Shown piece by piece: positions 1 through 7,018 of a stretch of DNA of 14,907 nt (position 1 is its first letter; the number at the start of each line of letters is the position of its first letter). The notes under the pieces are model-generated. The model searched no databases. It was not told the origin of the DNA and was given only the letters and a program-made list of their open reading frames with translations. The stretch lies in the NCBI GenBank assembly GCA_964624795.1, contig CAZUZS010000091.1, positions 1-14,907 of the forward strand. Direction: 5' to 3'. Source of the DNA: CAZUZS01 sp964624795. GTDB taxonomy: Bacteria; Calditrichota; Calditrichia; RBG-13-44-9. The position numbers and the translations under genes are program-made.

Positions 1-2
1 AG

Positions 3-71
3 CTGCTGGCGGAGTATGTGTATGCCAACGGGCAGCGCATTGCGAAGATGAATGCAGCCGCCTTATATTAA
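3..71 (+). pseudogene. 3' end of a truncated Rhs/YD-repeat protein
   Basis: Only the last 22 codons are inside the window; the gene begins upstream. They read LLAEYVYANGQRIAKMNAAA then L-Y-stop. The EYVYANGQRIAK string is a typical Rhs/YD-repeat core sequence. In intact Rhs proteins it is soon followed by a Y-rich stretch and a DHLGS-type motif, then by a variable toxin tip. Here a TAA stop falls where that stretch should begin, and the following bases carry no DHLG-like remnant in the frame I translated. I infer a truncated gene, although the missing upstream part means a functional short protein cannot be excluded. Rhs proteins are polymorphic toxins often delivered by secretion or contractile systems, but nothing here links this fragment to the tail genes apart from adjacency. 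Confidence 0.6.
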
Positions 72-108
72 GTTAGATTGCAAATAGGATATCCAAAGTT
101 ATTGTGAT

Positions 109-198
109 GGATCGACTCAAATATTCCATCTTTTTTTATTCGCATTCACTCACTGACCCGACTTTCGACTTCAGCTCACCCTATATCTGAGTCGATCC
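109..198. repeat. long inverted repeat, 16-bp arms with one mismatch
   Basis: The left arm at 109-124 (GGATCGACTCAAATAT) is complementary to the right arm at 183-198 (ATATCTGAGTCGATCC) apart from one mismatched pair (120/187). The outer 11 bp are perfect. The 58-bp spacer contains a T-rich run near 131-140. The arms could form a long hairpin in RNA, or be the ends of a very small mobile remnant, or be paired protein-binding sites. I see no transposase and no clear target duplication. Confidence 0.6.
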
Positions 199-283
199 CA
201 AATAAGTGCATCCCTGTCCAAGTCTCCAGCAAACAAATTCCAGTCAGGCATTAAATGTGATTACTTTCATCTATCCGATAAAA

Positions 284-307
284 ATGAGATTTTACTTCAG
301 ATCTCAT
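284..307. repeat. inverted repeat ATGAGAT-N10-ATCTCAT
   Basis: Two perfect 7-bp arms (284-290 and 301-307) are separated by 10 bases. The pair lies just upstream of the promoter candidate at 315-343. It could be a regulator-binding dyad or a small hairpin. There is no T-tract after it, so an intrinsic terminator is unlikely. Confidence 0.4.
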
Positions 308-314
308 GTTTGGA

Positions 315-343
315 TTGCTAAACCCACTCTTGTCATGTATATT
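315..343 (+). promoter_or_regulatory. candidate sigma70-type promoter of the tail operon
   Basis: TTGCTA at 315-320 and TATATT at 338-343 are separated by 17 bases. They match the -35 and -10 consensus at 4/6 and 5/6 positions. Transcription would start near 350, about 50 bases before the first tail gene. The dyad at 347-372 would overlap that start. This is inferred from sequence alone, and AT-rich DNA gives such matches by chance. Confidence 0.35.
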
Positions 344-346
344 TAT

Positions 347-372
347 CTGTTACAAATAATACAGAGTAACAG
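347..372. promoter_or_regulatory. candidate operator dyad CTGTTAC-N12-GTAACAG
   Basis: Two perfect 7-bp inverted arms at 347-353 and 366-372 straddle the predicted transcription start of the tail operon. That position suits a repressor site. The half-site GTAACAG recurs at 12060-12066 in front of the lysis cassette. The spacing is not that of a canonical Gram-negative LexA box. An RNA hairpin in the 5' leader is the alternative. Confidence 0.35.
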
Positions 373-398
373 CTAACTAAATATATAGAGGCACAGGG

Positions 399-1088
399 AT
401 GCTGCGACTGGCTCGATTGGCAAAAGACAACTGGAAGGATGATTCGGAAAAGACTGGCTGGCTCCCGATTAAATACAAGAATCAGGTGCGCTGGGCCCGG
501 CCATGCCTTCCTTTCAGCAGCTTTTGGATTCCTACAAAGGAATGGGTGGAAAAGTTTGCGGACAAGGTAGGGGTTTGGGTTACAACTGAAACCGATTGTT
601 CTGATAGTGAGAACTACCTGGTCTATGTCGGTTTCGTGTGGCTGGAGGGCCAGGCCCCGGCAGGCGAGTATGGCTATGACCGTCACCTTTTCACCGAAAA
701 TTGGGAGATCAGGTTCAAGGATACTCCGGATAACAACCTGATGCTGGTCCAGCATGTAGAGAATGGAACGAAAATCGTTTTTGACAGGGATGGATTTCTG
801 ATCAATGACATAAATGGAAATTACTTTTTGGGTGGAAAGACTAACGGTGCCGATTCCGGTAATGCGATAGCAATCAATGGAGATGTGTTATTGGCCTTGA
901 GGCCCTTTGTCGATTGGGTTGGCAAATTGCTGACGGAGCTGATCAATCTCAAAATCTTGGGCAACATGGGGAGTCCTGCACCTCTATTCCCACCCAATCT
1001 GTTAAAATTGCAGCAGCTACAGACGCAACTTAACCAGGGTGTTCAGCCAAACGGCGGATTCCTGAGCGATAAGGTAAAGGCAAAGTAA
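399..1088 (+). CDS. baseplate spike protein, gpV/gp5-like
   Basis: The product (229 aa) is probably the central spike of the baseplate, the needle that sits under the tail tube and first breaches the target envelope. Residues 19-40 (GWLPIKYKNQVRWARP onward) and about 73-88 (LVYVGFVWLEGQ) resemble the OB-fold of the phage P2 gpV / T4 gp5 family, where a run of the type 'G-x-V-x-V-x-W-x-R' is usual. Residues 100-140 fit the start of a beta-helix (short strands with G-x-K-I-V-F-D-x-D-G-F turns). The C-terminal 60 residues are helical and Q/L-rich, unlike the usual spike tip. The start is supported by GAGG about 7 bases upstream. The stop overlaps the next start (TAATG). Position directly before gp25-, gp6- and gpI-like genes fits the role. 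It is shorter than VgrG proteins and lacks a visible gp27-like hub domain. Confidence 0.65.
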   Translation: MLRLARLAKDNWKDDSEKTGWLPIKYKNQVRWARPCLPFSSFWIPTKEWVEKFADKVGVWVTTETDCSDSENYLVYVGFVWLEGQAPAGEYGYDRHLFTENWEIRFKDTPDNNLMLVQHVENGTKIVFDRDGFLINDINGNYFLGGKTNGADSGNAIAINGDVLLALRPFVDWVGKLLTELINLKILGNMGSPAPLFPPNLLKLQQLQTQLNQGVQPNGGFLSDKVKAK

Positions 1089-1420
1089 TGGCAATCAATG
1101 TTAGCGGTTGTGTAAATGAGGCGTGGTCAATTCTGAAACCGAAGATCGAGGCGCGGCTGCAAATGCAATCCGGTCAGGGATCCGTCACCAGTGAAGATAA
1201 GCAGAAGATTCTGGCGCAAAACAAAGAGATCGTTGAAGCCTGTGTGCAGGGAATTTTGCACCACATCCTGGCCAATGCCGAGGTGCCATTGGCGACATGG
1301 GCTACAACGGTGGATTCGGTGGTTGCCAGTGCGGTGCCGGTTCCGATGGATGGTGGTGCGGCCTTAAAGATAGCGATTTCCGCAGGTACGGCGGCACCGA
1401 AGCTCAATAAGATTCTATAG
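1088..1420 (+). CDS. small tail-operon protein of unknown function
   Basis: This 110-aa product is not confidently recognised. The first 75 residues look alpha-helical (VNEAWSILKPKIEARLQMQ, then KQKILAQNKEIVEACVQGIL). The C-terminal 30 residues are small and flexible (VPVPMDGGAALKIAISAGTA). Small proteins with a helical body and a G/A/P/T-rich tail recur beside spike or baseplate genes in contractile phages, so a structural accessory role is plausible, but this is inference from position. The gene starts inside the previous stop codon (TAATG) and ends 7 bases before the gp25-like gene, so it is almost certainly co-translated with the baseplate proteins. There is no signal peptide or membrane segment. 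Confidence 0.7.
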   Translation: MAINVSGCVNEAWSILKPKIEARLQMQSGQGSVTSEDKQKILAQNKEIVEACVQGILHHILANAEVPLATWATTVDSVVASAVPVPMDGGAALKIAISAGTAAPKLNKIL

Positions 1421-1427
1421 GTGAGGA

Positions 1428-1805
1428 ATGGAGAATTTCTATACATACTACCCATTCAGTTTGAATAGTGCGCACACTGCTCAACTCACGAATGAAATCG
1501 ATGCCAAATTAGATTTCCTTTTATCCTTTCCACGGGGTCAGCGGTTAGGTGACAAAGAGTTTGGCCTGCCGGCGCTGTTTCTGGAACAGATTACCGATTC
1601 GGAGCTGGAAGAAGAAAAATCCCTGTTCGTTTTTCAGATACAAAAGCTTTTTTATGACTATATCCAGGGTGCACAATTGGTGTCGGTGGACATCAGCAAA
1701 AAAGATCATGTTGCTATGGTTGATATAGTTTATCAGCCGTTAGCCAGTAAAAAAGAGGAGCAATTTCAATGGCGGGTAGATTTGATATCGAAATTGCCGG
1801 TTTAG
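1428..1805 (+). CDS. baseplate wedge protein, gpW/gp25-like
   Basis: A 125-aa product with the size and signature of the gpW/gp25 family, which forms part of the baseplate wedge and seeds sheath assembly in T4, P2 and related injection systems. Residues 26-53 (KLDFLLSFPRGQRLGDKEFG, then LPALFLE) match the family pattern of an I-L-x-T-P-x-G-x-R followed by P-x-F-G and a hydrophobic L-x-x-L. The C-terminal part (about 75-115) has the usual alternating strands (LVSVDISKKD, VAMVDIVYQP). A GGTGAGG sequence lies directly before the ATG. The last 37 bases overlap the next gene in another frame, which indicates tight translational coupling to its wedge partner. Confidence 0.85.
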   Translation: MENFYTYYPFSLNSAHTAQLTNEIDAKLDFLLSFPRGQRLGDKEFGLPALFLEQITDSELEEEKSLFVFQIQKLFYDYIQGAQLVSVDISKKDHVAMVDIVYQPLASKKEEQFQWRVDLISKLPV

Positions 1806-3241
1806 ATTTTGAAACCCTGCTGGCCGAGGCCAAAAACTTTGCCAGCCAGTATTTCCCGGAATGGAAACTGGAAGATTCCAACGATATCGGTTGGTTTATC
1901 CTGGAGCTTTATCTGCACTCTGTCGGACGAAGCAACTGGTTTATCAATGCTCTGGCGCAGGAGTTCAATCTGTTTACAGCAAAGGAGCGGTCCAGCGTCA
2001 TTGCCCACTGCAAAAAGTTGGGGTATTCGCTGGCCTCCGCAGTTCCTTACGAAACATCGGTCAGGGTGATAGCCACGCCACCGGTATCTCAGATAATCAT
2101 TCCGGCTTATGGCATCAGGCTTTCCACCAAGAATATTGACAATAAGGCGGTGATGTTTGAAAACGCATCCGCTATAACGGTGGATTCCGGCATCACACAG
2201 TTTGAAGCGGTGTTCGTGGAGGGTGAAAGCAAAGAAGATTCGGCTGTCGGCGATAACACGCCTTACTTCTCAATGATTCTGGCTTCAAAGGGTGCCATTG
2301 ATAACAGTTTCGTGGTTACGGTCAACGGGACACAGTGGACGGAAGTCAATAGCTTTGTGGACTCGGAGTCCGCTGACACCCATTATCTGGCTGAGCCATT
2401 GGAAGATGGGCGAACAGTGATCCGGTTTGGAAACGGGCAGAATGGGGCTATGCCCCCCGCCAACTCCGCCATTATCTGCGAATACCGGGTGGTCGGGGAA
2501 GCCCGGGGAAACATAAAGGCCGATACCCTGAAAACGGTTGAAGCCGGGCCGAGCGAGATCAAGTTGATTTCCGCGACTAACCTGACGGATGCAACGGGCG
2601 GTGCGGACCGGGAGAGCCTTGAACATGCCAAGATATATGCTCCGCTAAAGACCATGGCCATGGAACGGTTAGGCAACCTGAGCGATGTGGAGCGGTTCTG
2701 TGAAATGCAGGCAGGTGTGGCCCGGGCTCATGCTACAGCTATCGGCAATGTGATACAGATTTCCATTGTTCCGGATGGGGGAGGGGTGCCATCGGCTGGC
2801 CTCAAGTCGGCGGTTCAGGCGGCGGTTGCCGATCTTCTGATGATGGGATATTCTGCCAGTGTGGTCGATCCCGATTATGTCACAGTTGCGGTTGATGTGG
2901 ATGTGTGGGGTATGCCTGGGTATTTGAGTAGCGATGTGCAATCGTCCATCGTGACGATGTTGAATAATCTTTTTGATCCGCTTTCGAAAGACGCTAACGG
3001 TGTTTACGTCAATGATTTTGGCCAGGCATTCCCAATGAATCGGTTGATCTCGAATCTCGCCAACATGGCATCCATTCGTGATAATTTTGTTGTGAATGAG
3101 CCTTCTGGTGATGTGGAGACAATCTCGGTGGATCAGATTGTCACCAATGCCGGAAGCACGTTCACCGTTACAGTTCATGGGAGTGAGGTTGGCATTCACT
3201 ACCCGAAATTTCCGACCAATGTAAATCAGGGCACTGAGTAA
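1769..3241 (+). CDS. baseplate wedge protein, gpJ/gp6-like
   Basis: A 490-aa product of the baseplate J / T4 gp6 family, the main wedge component that with gp25- and gpI/gp53-type partners forms the baseplate ring. Recognisable points are an N-terminal helical region with W32, D37 and W42 (PEWKLEDSNDIGWFILELY), a mid-protein RFGNGQNGAMPPANSAI followed by YRVVGEARGN (about 219-246), and ATGGADRESLEHAKIYAP near 275-292. This combination is characteristic of the family in P2-like phages and of extracellular injection systems. The C-terminal third is a mixed alpha/beta region (NRLISNLAN, VNEPSGDVE). The start at 1769 has GAGGAG upstream and overlaps the preceding gene. Its own stop overlaps the next start (TAATG at 3239). 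Confidence 0.9.
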   Translation: MAGRFDIEIAGLDFETLLAEAKNFASQYFPEWKLEDSNDIGWFILELYLHSVGRSNWFINALAQEFNLFTAKERSSVIAHCKKLGYSLASAVPYETSVRVIATPPVSQIIIPAYGIRLSTKNIDNKAVMFENASAITVDSGITQFEAVFVEGESKEDSAVGDNTPYFSMILASKGAIDNSFVVTVNGTQWTEVNSFVDSESADTHYLAEPLEDGRTVIRFGNGQNGAMPPANSAIICEYRVVGEARGNIKADTLKTVEAGPSEIKLISATNLTDATGGADRESLEHAKIYAPLKTMAMERLGNLSDVERFCEMQAGVARAHATAIGNVIQISIVPDGGGVPSAGLKSAVQAAVADLLMMGYSASVVDPDYVTVAVDVDVWGMPGYLSSDVQSSIVTMLNNLFDPLSKDANGVYVNDFGQAFPMNRLISNLANMASIRDNFVVNEPSGDVETISVDQIVTNAGSTFTVTVHGSEVGIHYPKFPTNVNQGTE

Positions 3242-3855
3242 TGGGATTGATCAGCATAAAAGATTTAGCGCCAAGCAAGGCTATTCCGGTTGCGGTTTTA
3301 TCGGAGAATCTGGAGGACTACTGTAAAGTGCTGAATGGTGTCCATGAGCTTCTCTACAAGGAAACCTTAAAGCTCCGCGATCTGATCGACATAGACATCT
3401 GCCCGGAAGCCCTCTTGCCGTATCATGCAAAGGAGATGGGCATTATTTTGCCGGATTTCGCTACTGTGGCAGCCAAGAGAGAGTTGATCCGGAATGCGCT
3501 AATCATTCACAACCGGCGCTATACCCTGGTTGGATTGGAATATTACTTGAATACCGCATTTGCCGGATCGGGAATCCAGGTTCAGGTATCGGCGGACATG
3601 AATTATGGCGGCATACTCTACTATGGCAATTTGCAGGACTGCGCCCATCCCAATTATGAGGATATGGTAAACGCCGGAACGCCTAACGATATGATCGGCT
3701 ACTACATTTCGGCGGATGTTTTCAGCAAAAGTTTTACCATACAGGTGACCGGGACGCTCACCCAACAGATGAAAGATTTTATCAGTGAGGTTGCCGGGTG
3801 GTTCGTTCCGATGGGGGATTCCCAGGCGGTAACCCTGAACATTACATACGCTTAA
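3241..3855 (+). CDS. baseplate protein, gpI-like (tail protein I family)
   Basis: A 204-aa product that fits the P2 gpI family, which completes the baseplate wedge and connects it to the tail fibres. Evidence lies in residues 50-105: a block ICPEALLPYHAKEMGI, then A-K-R-E-L-I-R-N-A followed by HNRRYTLVGLEYYLNTAF. This matches the family layout 'L-L-P-x-L-A-x-x-x-x-V-D ... R-x-x-I-x-x-x-x-x-x-H-R-x-x-G-T-x-x-A-L'. The C-terminal half (120-204) is less conserved and ends in a strand-rich module. It starts within the stop of the gpJ-like gene, and its place directly between gpJ and the first fibre gene is the classical one. Confidence 0.85.
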   Translation: MGLISIKDLAPSKAIPVAVLSENLEDYCKVLNGVHELLYKETLKLRDLIDIDICPEALLPYHAKEMGIILPDFATVAAKRELIRNALIIHNRRYTLVGLEYYLNTAFAGSGIQVQVSADMNYGGILYYGNLQDCAHPNYEDMVNAGTPNDMIGYYISADVFSKSFTIQVTGTLTQQMKDFISEVAGWFVPMGDSQAVTLNITYA

Positions 3856-3871
3856 TGAGGAGATTTAATAA

Positions 3872-5689
3872 ATGGAACCTTTGCAACAGACCAGTGCAGT
3901 ATTTGATCCGACAGCCAAGGTATTGAAAGTGGAGTTCCTGCCCCGCCCGGCAGTTGTTCCGGATTATGAACACAACCTTGCTCAGGAGATCCAGCTTTAC
4001 CGTCACCGGATGCTGATGGATAATGTGATCGGTGCGGTCAGGAGCAATGGGATGGCCTTGTCCTATGGTGGAACGGATTTCTCCCTAAGTGCGGGTCGAT
4101 TGTTTTATAAGGAATTCATGGTTGACCTGGCCTCCCCACAGGCCATTGCTGCCCCGGACGGAGCGACAATCGTCTATGTTCACATTACGATCACCCGGAC
4201 TGATACCACGGTTGATGTTCCCGGTGGTCCCATTCTGGCCGGACCAAATCGCTATTCCTACAGTGCCGCCATTGAAACCGGGGCTTCTCTGCCGGTAGAT
4301 GATGCGACCAATATCTATGTTCAGTTAGGCACGACCAATTCGGACGGCACTTTTTCCGAAGATACACCCCTGCTTTCTGTGCCGGTGAGCCGGTTCTGTG
4401 ATGCCAAATATTGGGAAGCGGTTCAGCTATTCGAATCAAACGACCCGGTGATTGTTCCCAAGACAGCAGCAAAGCCGGCAACGCCAGCGGTGTTTCAGAT
4501 TGAATCGGTCAAGACATTGCTCATTGCTTCGGTGGAATCCAAAATGCGCTTTCGGCTTTATTGGGAGTATCCTGCATTCGAGGTTAATAACGAGGAAGTA
4601 TCGGCTTTTCAACTGATCGTCTTTAATGCCAACCTGAGCAGCGGCTCGATTATCACTGAATTCATGCTGACCATTCCGGCATCCCGAAACCGAACGCAAT
4701 ATTATGCGGACGTGATGCCAACACTCAACACTTATACCAATTTCGTCCATTGCGCGGTTCGTTCTGTTACTCGCTCCGGACAATTTAGCGATTGGCTTTT
4801 GCTTGGAACGGAAGGTAACAACCTGACGGTTCCCGCTCCGCTTCCGGTCAATGATACTCCGGAAGTATTTATCGGCCAAACCCTGCAGAATAATGTAGTG
4901 GGATTGGCTGAACAACCATTGGAACCGGGTATATGGTATTATGACGGCACTGCACATCTGTATGTCTATTATCAACTGCCGGGTGTACCGGTACCAGATC
5001 CCCCGGTTTCGATACCGCCGGAAGAAATTCAGATGGGCGGTGTTGTTTCGAATCTTTCCGGAACGCTTAATCAGATTCAGGTGTCTTATGCGACTCTTGG
5101 CGGGATCAATCGGCAGATTGCCACAGCGGTTTTGGAAAGTGATACGGTCAGCAAAACCCGGCTTGAGGGTGAAAAGGCGGAGTTGTTGAGCCAGTTGAGC
5201 TCGATGGAAGAAGACCTGAAAACAGCACTGGAAGGTTCAAAGTTTACTACGCCGGAAACAGTTCAAAAGCGGGTGGATGCGGTCAGTGAAACGGTTACCG
5301 GTCGAATTGCACAGGTCAGCCAGGAATTGGAAACGGTTAAGGATGTGCAGGAACTAAGCCGGGAGATACCGATCTCAATCGGTGCTTTTTCGATTACCAG
5401 TGGGGGCGGTGCAATTGTCGACAAAATTCCTTTGGGGCAGGGGAAAATTGTAAAAGCCAGCCTTTATGTAAAAAGCGTCAGCGCCGCCGGCAAGGTGCGT
5501 TTTTATGCCGAAGGACAGGAACCGGATTATAAATCTATTGAAGTGTCAGCTCCGGGGCTGGTCCAGGGGGCACTCGATCTCACGGTTAAGAATTCCTTTG
5601 TCCTGAACATCGATGTCGTGGATGGTTCTTACCAGAATACGGTTGATATGACCGGGACGTTGACAATTTTCTATGTGAAAACCAAGTAG
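3872..5689 (+). CDS. large fibre or baseplate-periphery protein with FNIII-like domain and coiled-coil stalk
   Basis: A 605-aa protein directly after gpI, where phages place their main fibre. Four parts can be seen. Residues 1-185 are an N-terminal mixed domain (EHNLAQEIQLYRHR, LSAGRLFYKEFMVDL) that resembles baseplate-attachment domains of DUF4815-like fibre proteins; I cannot confirm that family. Residues 203-315 look like a fibronectin type III domain, with paired strands MRFRLYWEYPAF and AFQLIVFNANL and an R-S-V-T-R-S-G-Q-F-S-D-W closing strand. Residues 385-495 include a heptad-rich helical segment (KTRLEGEKAELLSQLSSMEE, then VTGRIAQVSQELETVKDVQ), probably a trimeric stalk. Residues 500-605 are an all-beta tip. 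GAGGAG precedes the ATG. The overall design fits a receptor-binding fibre, inferred from layout. Confidence 0.7.
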   Translation: MEPLQQTSAVFDPTAKVLKVEFLPRPAVVPDYEHNLAQEIQLYRHRMLMDNVIGAVRSNGMALSYGGTDFSLSAGRLFYKEFMVDLASPQAIAAPDGATIVYVHITITRTDTTVDVPGGPILAGPNRYSYSAAIETGASLPVDDATNIYVQLGTTNSDGTFSEDTPLLSVPVSRFCDAKYWEAVQLFESNDPVIVPKTAAKPATPAVFQIESVKTLLIASVESKMRFRLYWEYPAFEVNNEEVSAFQLIVFNANLSSGSIITEFMLTIPASRNRTQYYADVMPTLNTYTNFVHCAVRSVTRSGQFSDWLLLGTEGNNLTVPAPLPVNDTPEVFIGQTLQNNVVGLAEQPLEPGIWYYDGTAHLYVYYQLPGVPVPDPPVSIPPEEIQMGGVVSNLSGTLNQIQVSYATLGGINRQIATAVLESDTVSKTRLEGEKAELLSQLSSMEEDLKTALEGSKFTTPETVQKRVDAVSETVTGRIAQVSQELETVKDVQELSREIPISIGAFSITSGGGAIVDKIPLGQGKIVKASLYVKSVSAAGKVRFYAEGQEPDYKSIEVSAPGLVQGALDLTVKNSFVLNIDVVDGSYQNTVDMTGTLTIFYVKTK

Positions 5690-5699
5690 GAGCTGTGTA

Positions 5700-6287
5700 A
5701 TGGATAGAATTGAAGTTGTAGCCAGCGTGAACAAGATTGAGAGTGGATTAAAGGGATCGGCTGGAAACCTACGGATTATCAATAACAATATAGTCGGAGG
5801 CGCGGATGCCAGTATTCCGCTCAATGCTTCGGCTTCCAATGTAGCGTTATTCCCAACCGGCCTGACCTGTGCCCTGTTTGCCTTTTTGAGGGCGGATCTG
5901 CCGGTGATCGTCGAAATGCAATCGTTTCTTGAGTCAACGGTGCAGGGAACAATAGCCGTGCAATCGGGAAGTAAATCGCTGGCTGGAACTGGAACGGCAT
6001 TCAGTTCTCAGCTATCCGCGGGTGATGTTGTAATTATTGATCCCGATGGTGTTCCCGAGGCCTTATTGTGCGAGAGCGTGGGTGGCGATACCAGCGCCAC
6101 AATGAAGTATGCGGTCAAAAGACAGACCGCGACAGGGCTTTCTTACAAAATCCTGAAAGCGGATAATACCTGGAACATGCTCCGCTGCAAACAATTTGTT
6201 GGTGATGGTATGTATATCGGTGGCCTGCGGGTTTCCAATCCCAATACGGTAGCCGTGAACCTGAAACAATTGGTGGCTGGATTATGA
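5700..6287 (+). CDS. putative tail-appendage protein with GTG-x-F beta motif
   Basis: A 195-aa protein of unknown function within the fibre cluster. Residues 82-115 read GTIAVQSGSKSLAGTGTAF followed by S-S-Q-L-S-A-G-D-V-V-I-I-D. A similar pattern (strand, S/G-rich turn, 'GTGT-x-F', then 'L-x-x-G-D-x-I') is frequent in phage tail-fibre and baseplate-decoration proteins and marks a small beta-barrel module. The rest is strand-rich, with no signal peptide or membrane span. GGAG lies about 8 bases upstream of the ATG. The stop codon overlaps the next start (TTATGA), so it is coupled to the following gene. A structural role is inferred from this module and the location. What it binds is unknown. 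Confidence 0.6.
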   Translation: MDRIEVVASVNKIESGLKGSAGNLRIINNNIVGGADASIPLNASASNVALFPTGLTCALFAFLRADLPVIVEMQSFLESTVQGTIAVQSGSKSLAGTGTAFSSQLSAGDVVIIDPDGVPEALLCESVGGDTSATMKYAVKRQTATGLSYKILKADNTWNMLRCKQFVGDGMYIGGLRVSNPNTVAVNLKQLVAGL

Positions 6288-7018
6288 TATATGGTTTCAC
6301 CAGCAAGACGTTCACTCTGTCGGTAACGCCCAATAAGGTGAACGCCATTACCAGCTACAATCTGCCGGATGGGTATCAGATGTCCATTTCCTTAAGCTTT
6401 GATGACGGGCTCAACTGGACCATTGTCATGGATACTGTTGCCGGGATCGATGAGCTGGGGAAGGTGGTCTCCATCACCGATCCGGGGAGCAATGTAATCT
6501 GCAGGATTGAGATCGATGTTCCGGACGGTGAGGCCGATATGGTTTTCAATGACCAGTGGATTGAAGGCATAGTGGAACGAAACGGTTTGCCGGTTTCCGG
6601 TGTGCAGGTTGACCTGTGCCATGTGGAAAGCGGCGAAGTCTTGTTCTGGACGGTCACGGACAAGAACGGCTGGTATGGAATGGAGGTAGCGCCGGGAACA
6701 TATATACGCCGTTTCAAAGGCGCCGGCTTTAATGATGCTGGAAGAAAGATACAGGTGGGGATTGGATCGACCCTGTTTGGCAAGGATGTGTTCGATGTGG
6801 CCAAAGCGGATGATCTGGCCTACTCGAAGAATGTATTCACGCAATCGGAATGGGCCGGCTGGATGATTCTTTTGACTTTCAAGGATGACAGCCTTCGGGC
6901 CAATCCTGAAATTTATGCCGATCGATTGATTTGCAAATATGGATATGCTTACAAGGGTAAAGCCAATGTGGACTATGTGGCATTGATCATGAATCCGGAG
7001 CCGGAGGTGCTGGCATGA
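6284..7018 (+). CDS. putative tail-appendage protein with carboxypeptidase-regulatory-like domain
   Basis: A 244-aa protein. Residues 92-148 form a good candidate for a carboxypeptidase-regulatory-like / Cna-B-type beta-sandwich: W-I-E-G-I-V, then NGLPVSGVQVDLCHVESGEV, then V-T-D-K-N-G-W-Y-G-M-E-V-A-P-G-T-Y. This is the standard 'G-x-V ... G-x-P-V-x-G-A-x-V ... T-D-x-x-G-x-F-x-x ... P-G-x-Y' layout. The N-terminal 90 residues are strand-rich (FTLSVTPNKVN, MSISLSFDDGLNW). The C-terminal 95 residues contain several W/F/Y residues (SEWAGWMILLTFK). Such folds are used as spacers or ligand-binding modules on surface proteins and phage particles. The gene overlaps both neighbours by 4 bases (ATGA), so it is part of the same coupled set. 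The specific function is unknown. Confidence 0.6.
   Translation: MIYGFTSKTFTLSVTPNKVNAITSYNLPDGYQMSISLSFDDGLNWTIVMDTVAGIDELGKVVSITDPGSNVICRIEIDVPDGEADMVFNDQWIEGIVERNGLPVSGVQVDLCHVESGEVLFWTVTDKNGWYGMEVAPGTYIRRFKGAGFNDAGRKIQVGIGSTLFGKDVFDVAKADDLAYSKNVFTQSEWAGWMILLTFKDDSLRANPEIYADRLICKYGYAYKGKANVDYVALIMNPEPEVLA

Larger units (their letters stand above)
72..398. other. gene-free leader between the Rhs fragment and the tail operon
   Basis: I see no credible coding sequence in this 327-bp stretch. It is AT-rich and contains three separate inverted repeats (109-124 with 183-198; 284-290 with 301-307; 347-353 with 366-372) plus a sigma70-like promoter candidate at 315-343. It probably carries the control region of the tail operon, and it also contains the junction between the truncated Rhs gene and the tail locus. 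Confidence 0.6.

Noticed and set aside
347..364. LexA (SOS) box of the CTGT-N8-ACAG type
   Set aside because: CTGT and ACAG are present but separated by 10 bases, and the stronger symmetry is the 7-bp dyad with 12-base spacer.
333..755. Antisense open frame of 140 codons
   Set aside because: Mostly opposite the well-supported spike gene; its product shows no protein-like features.
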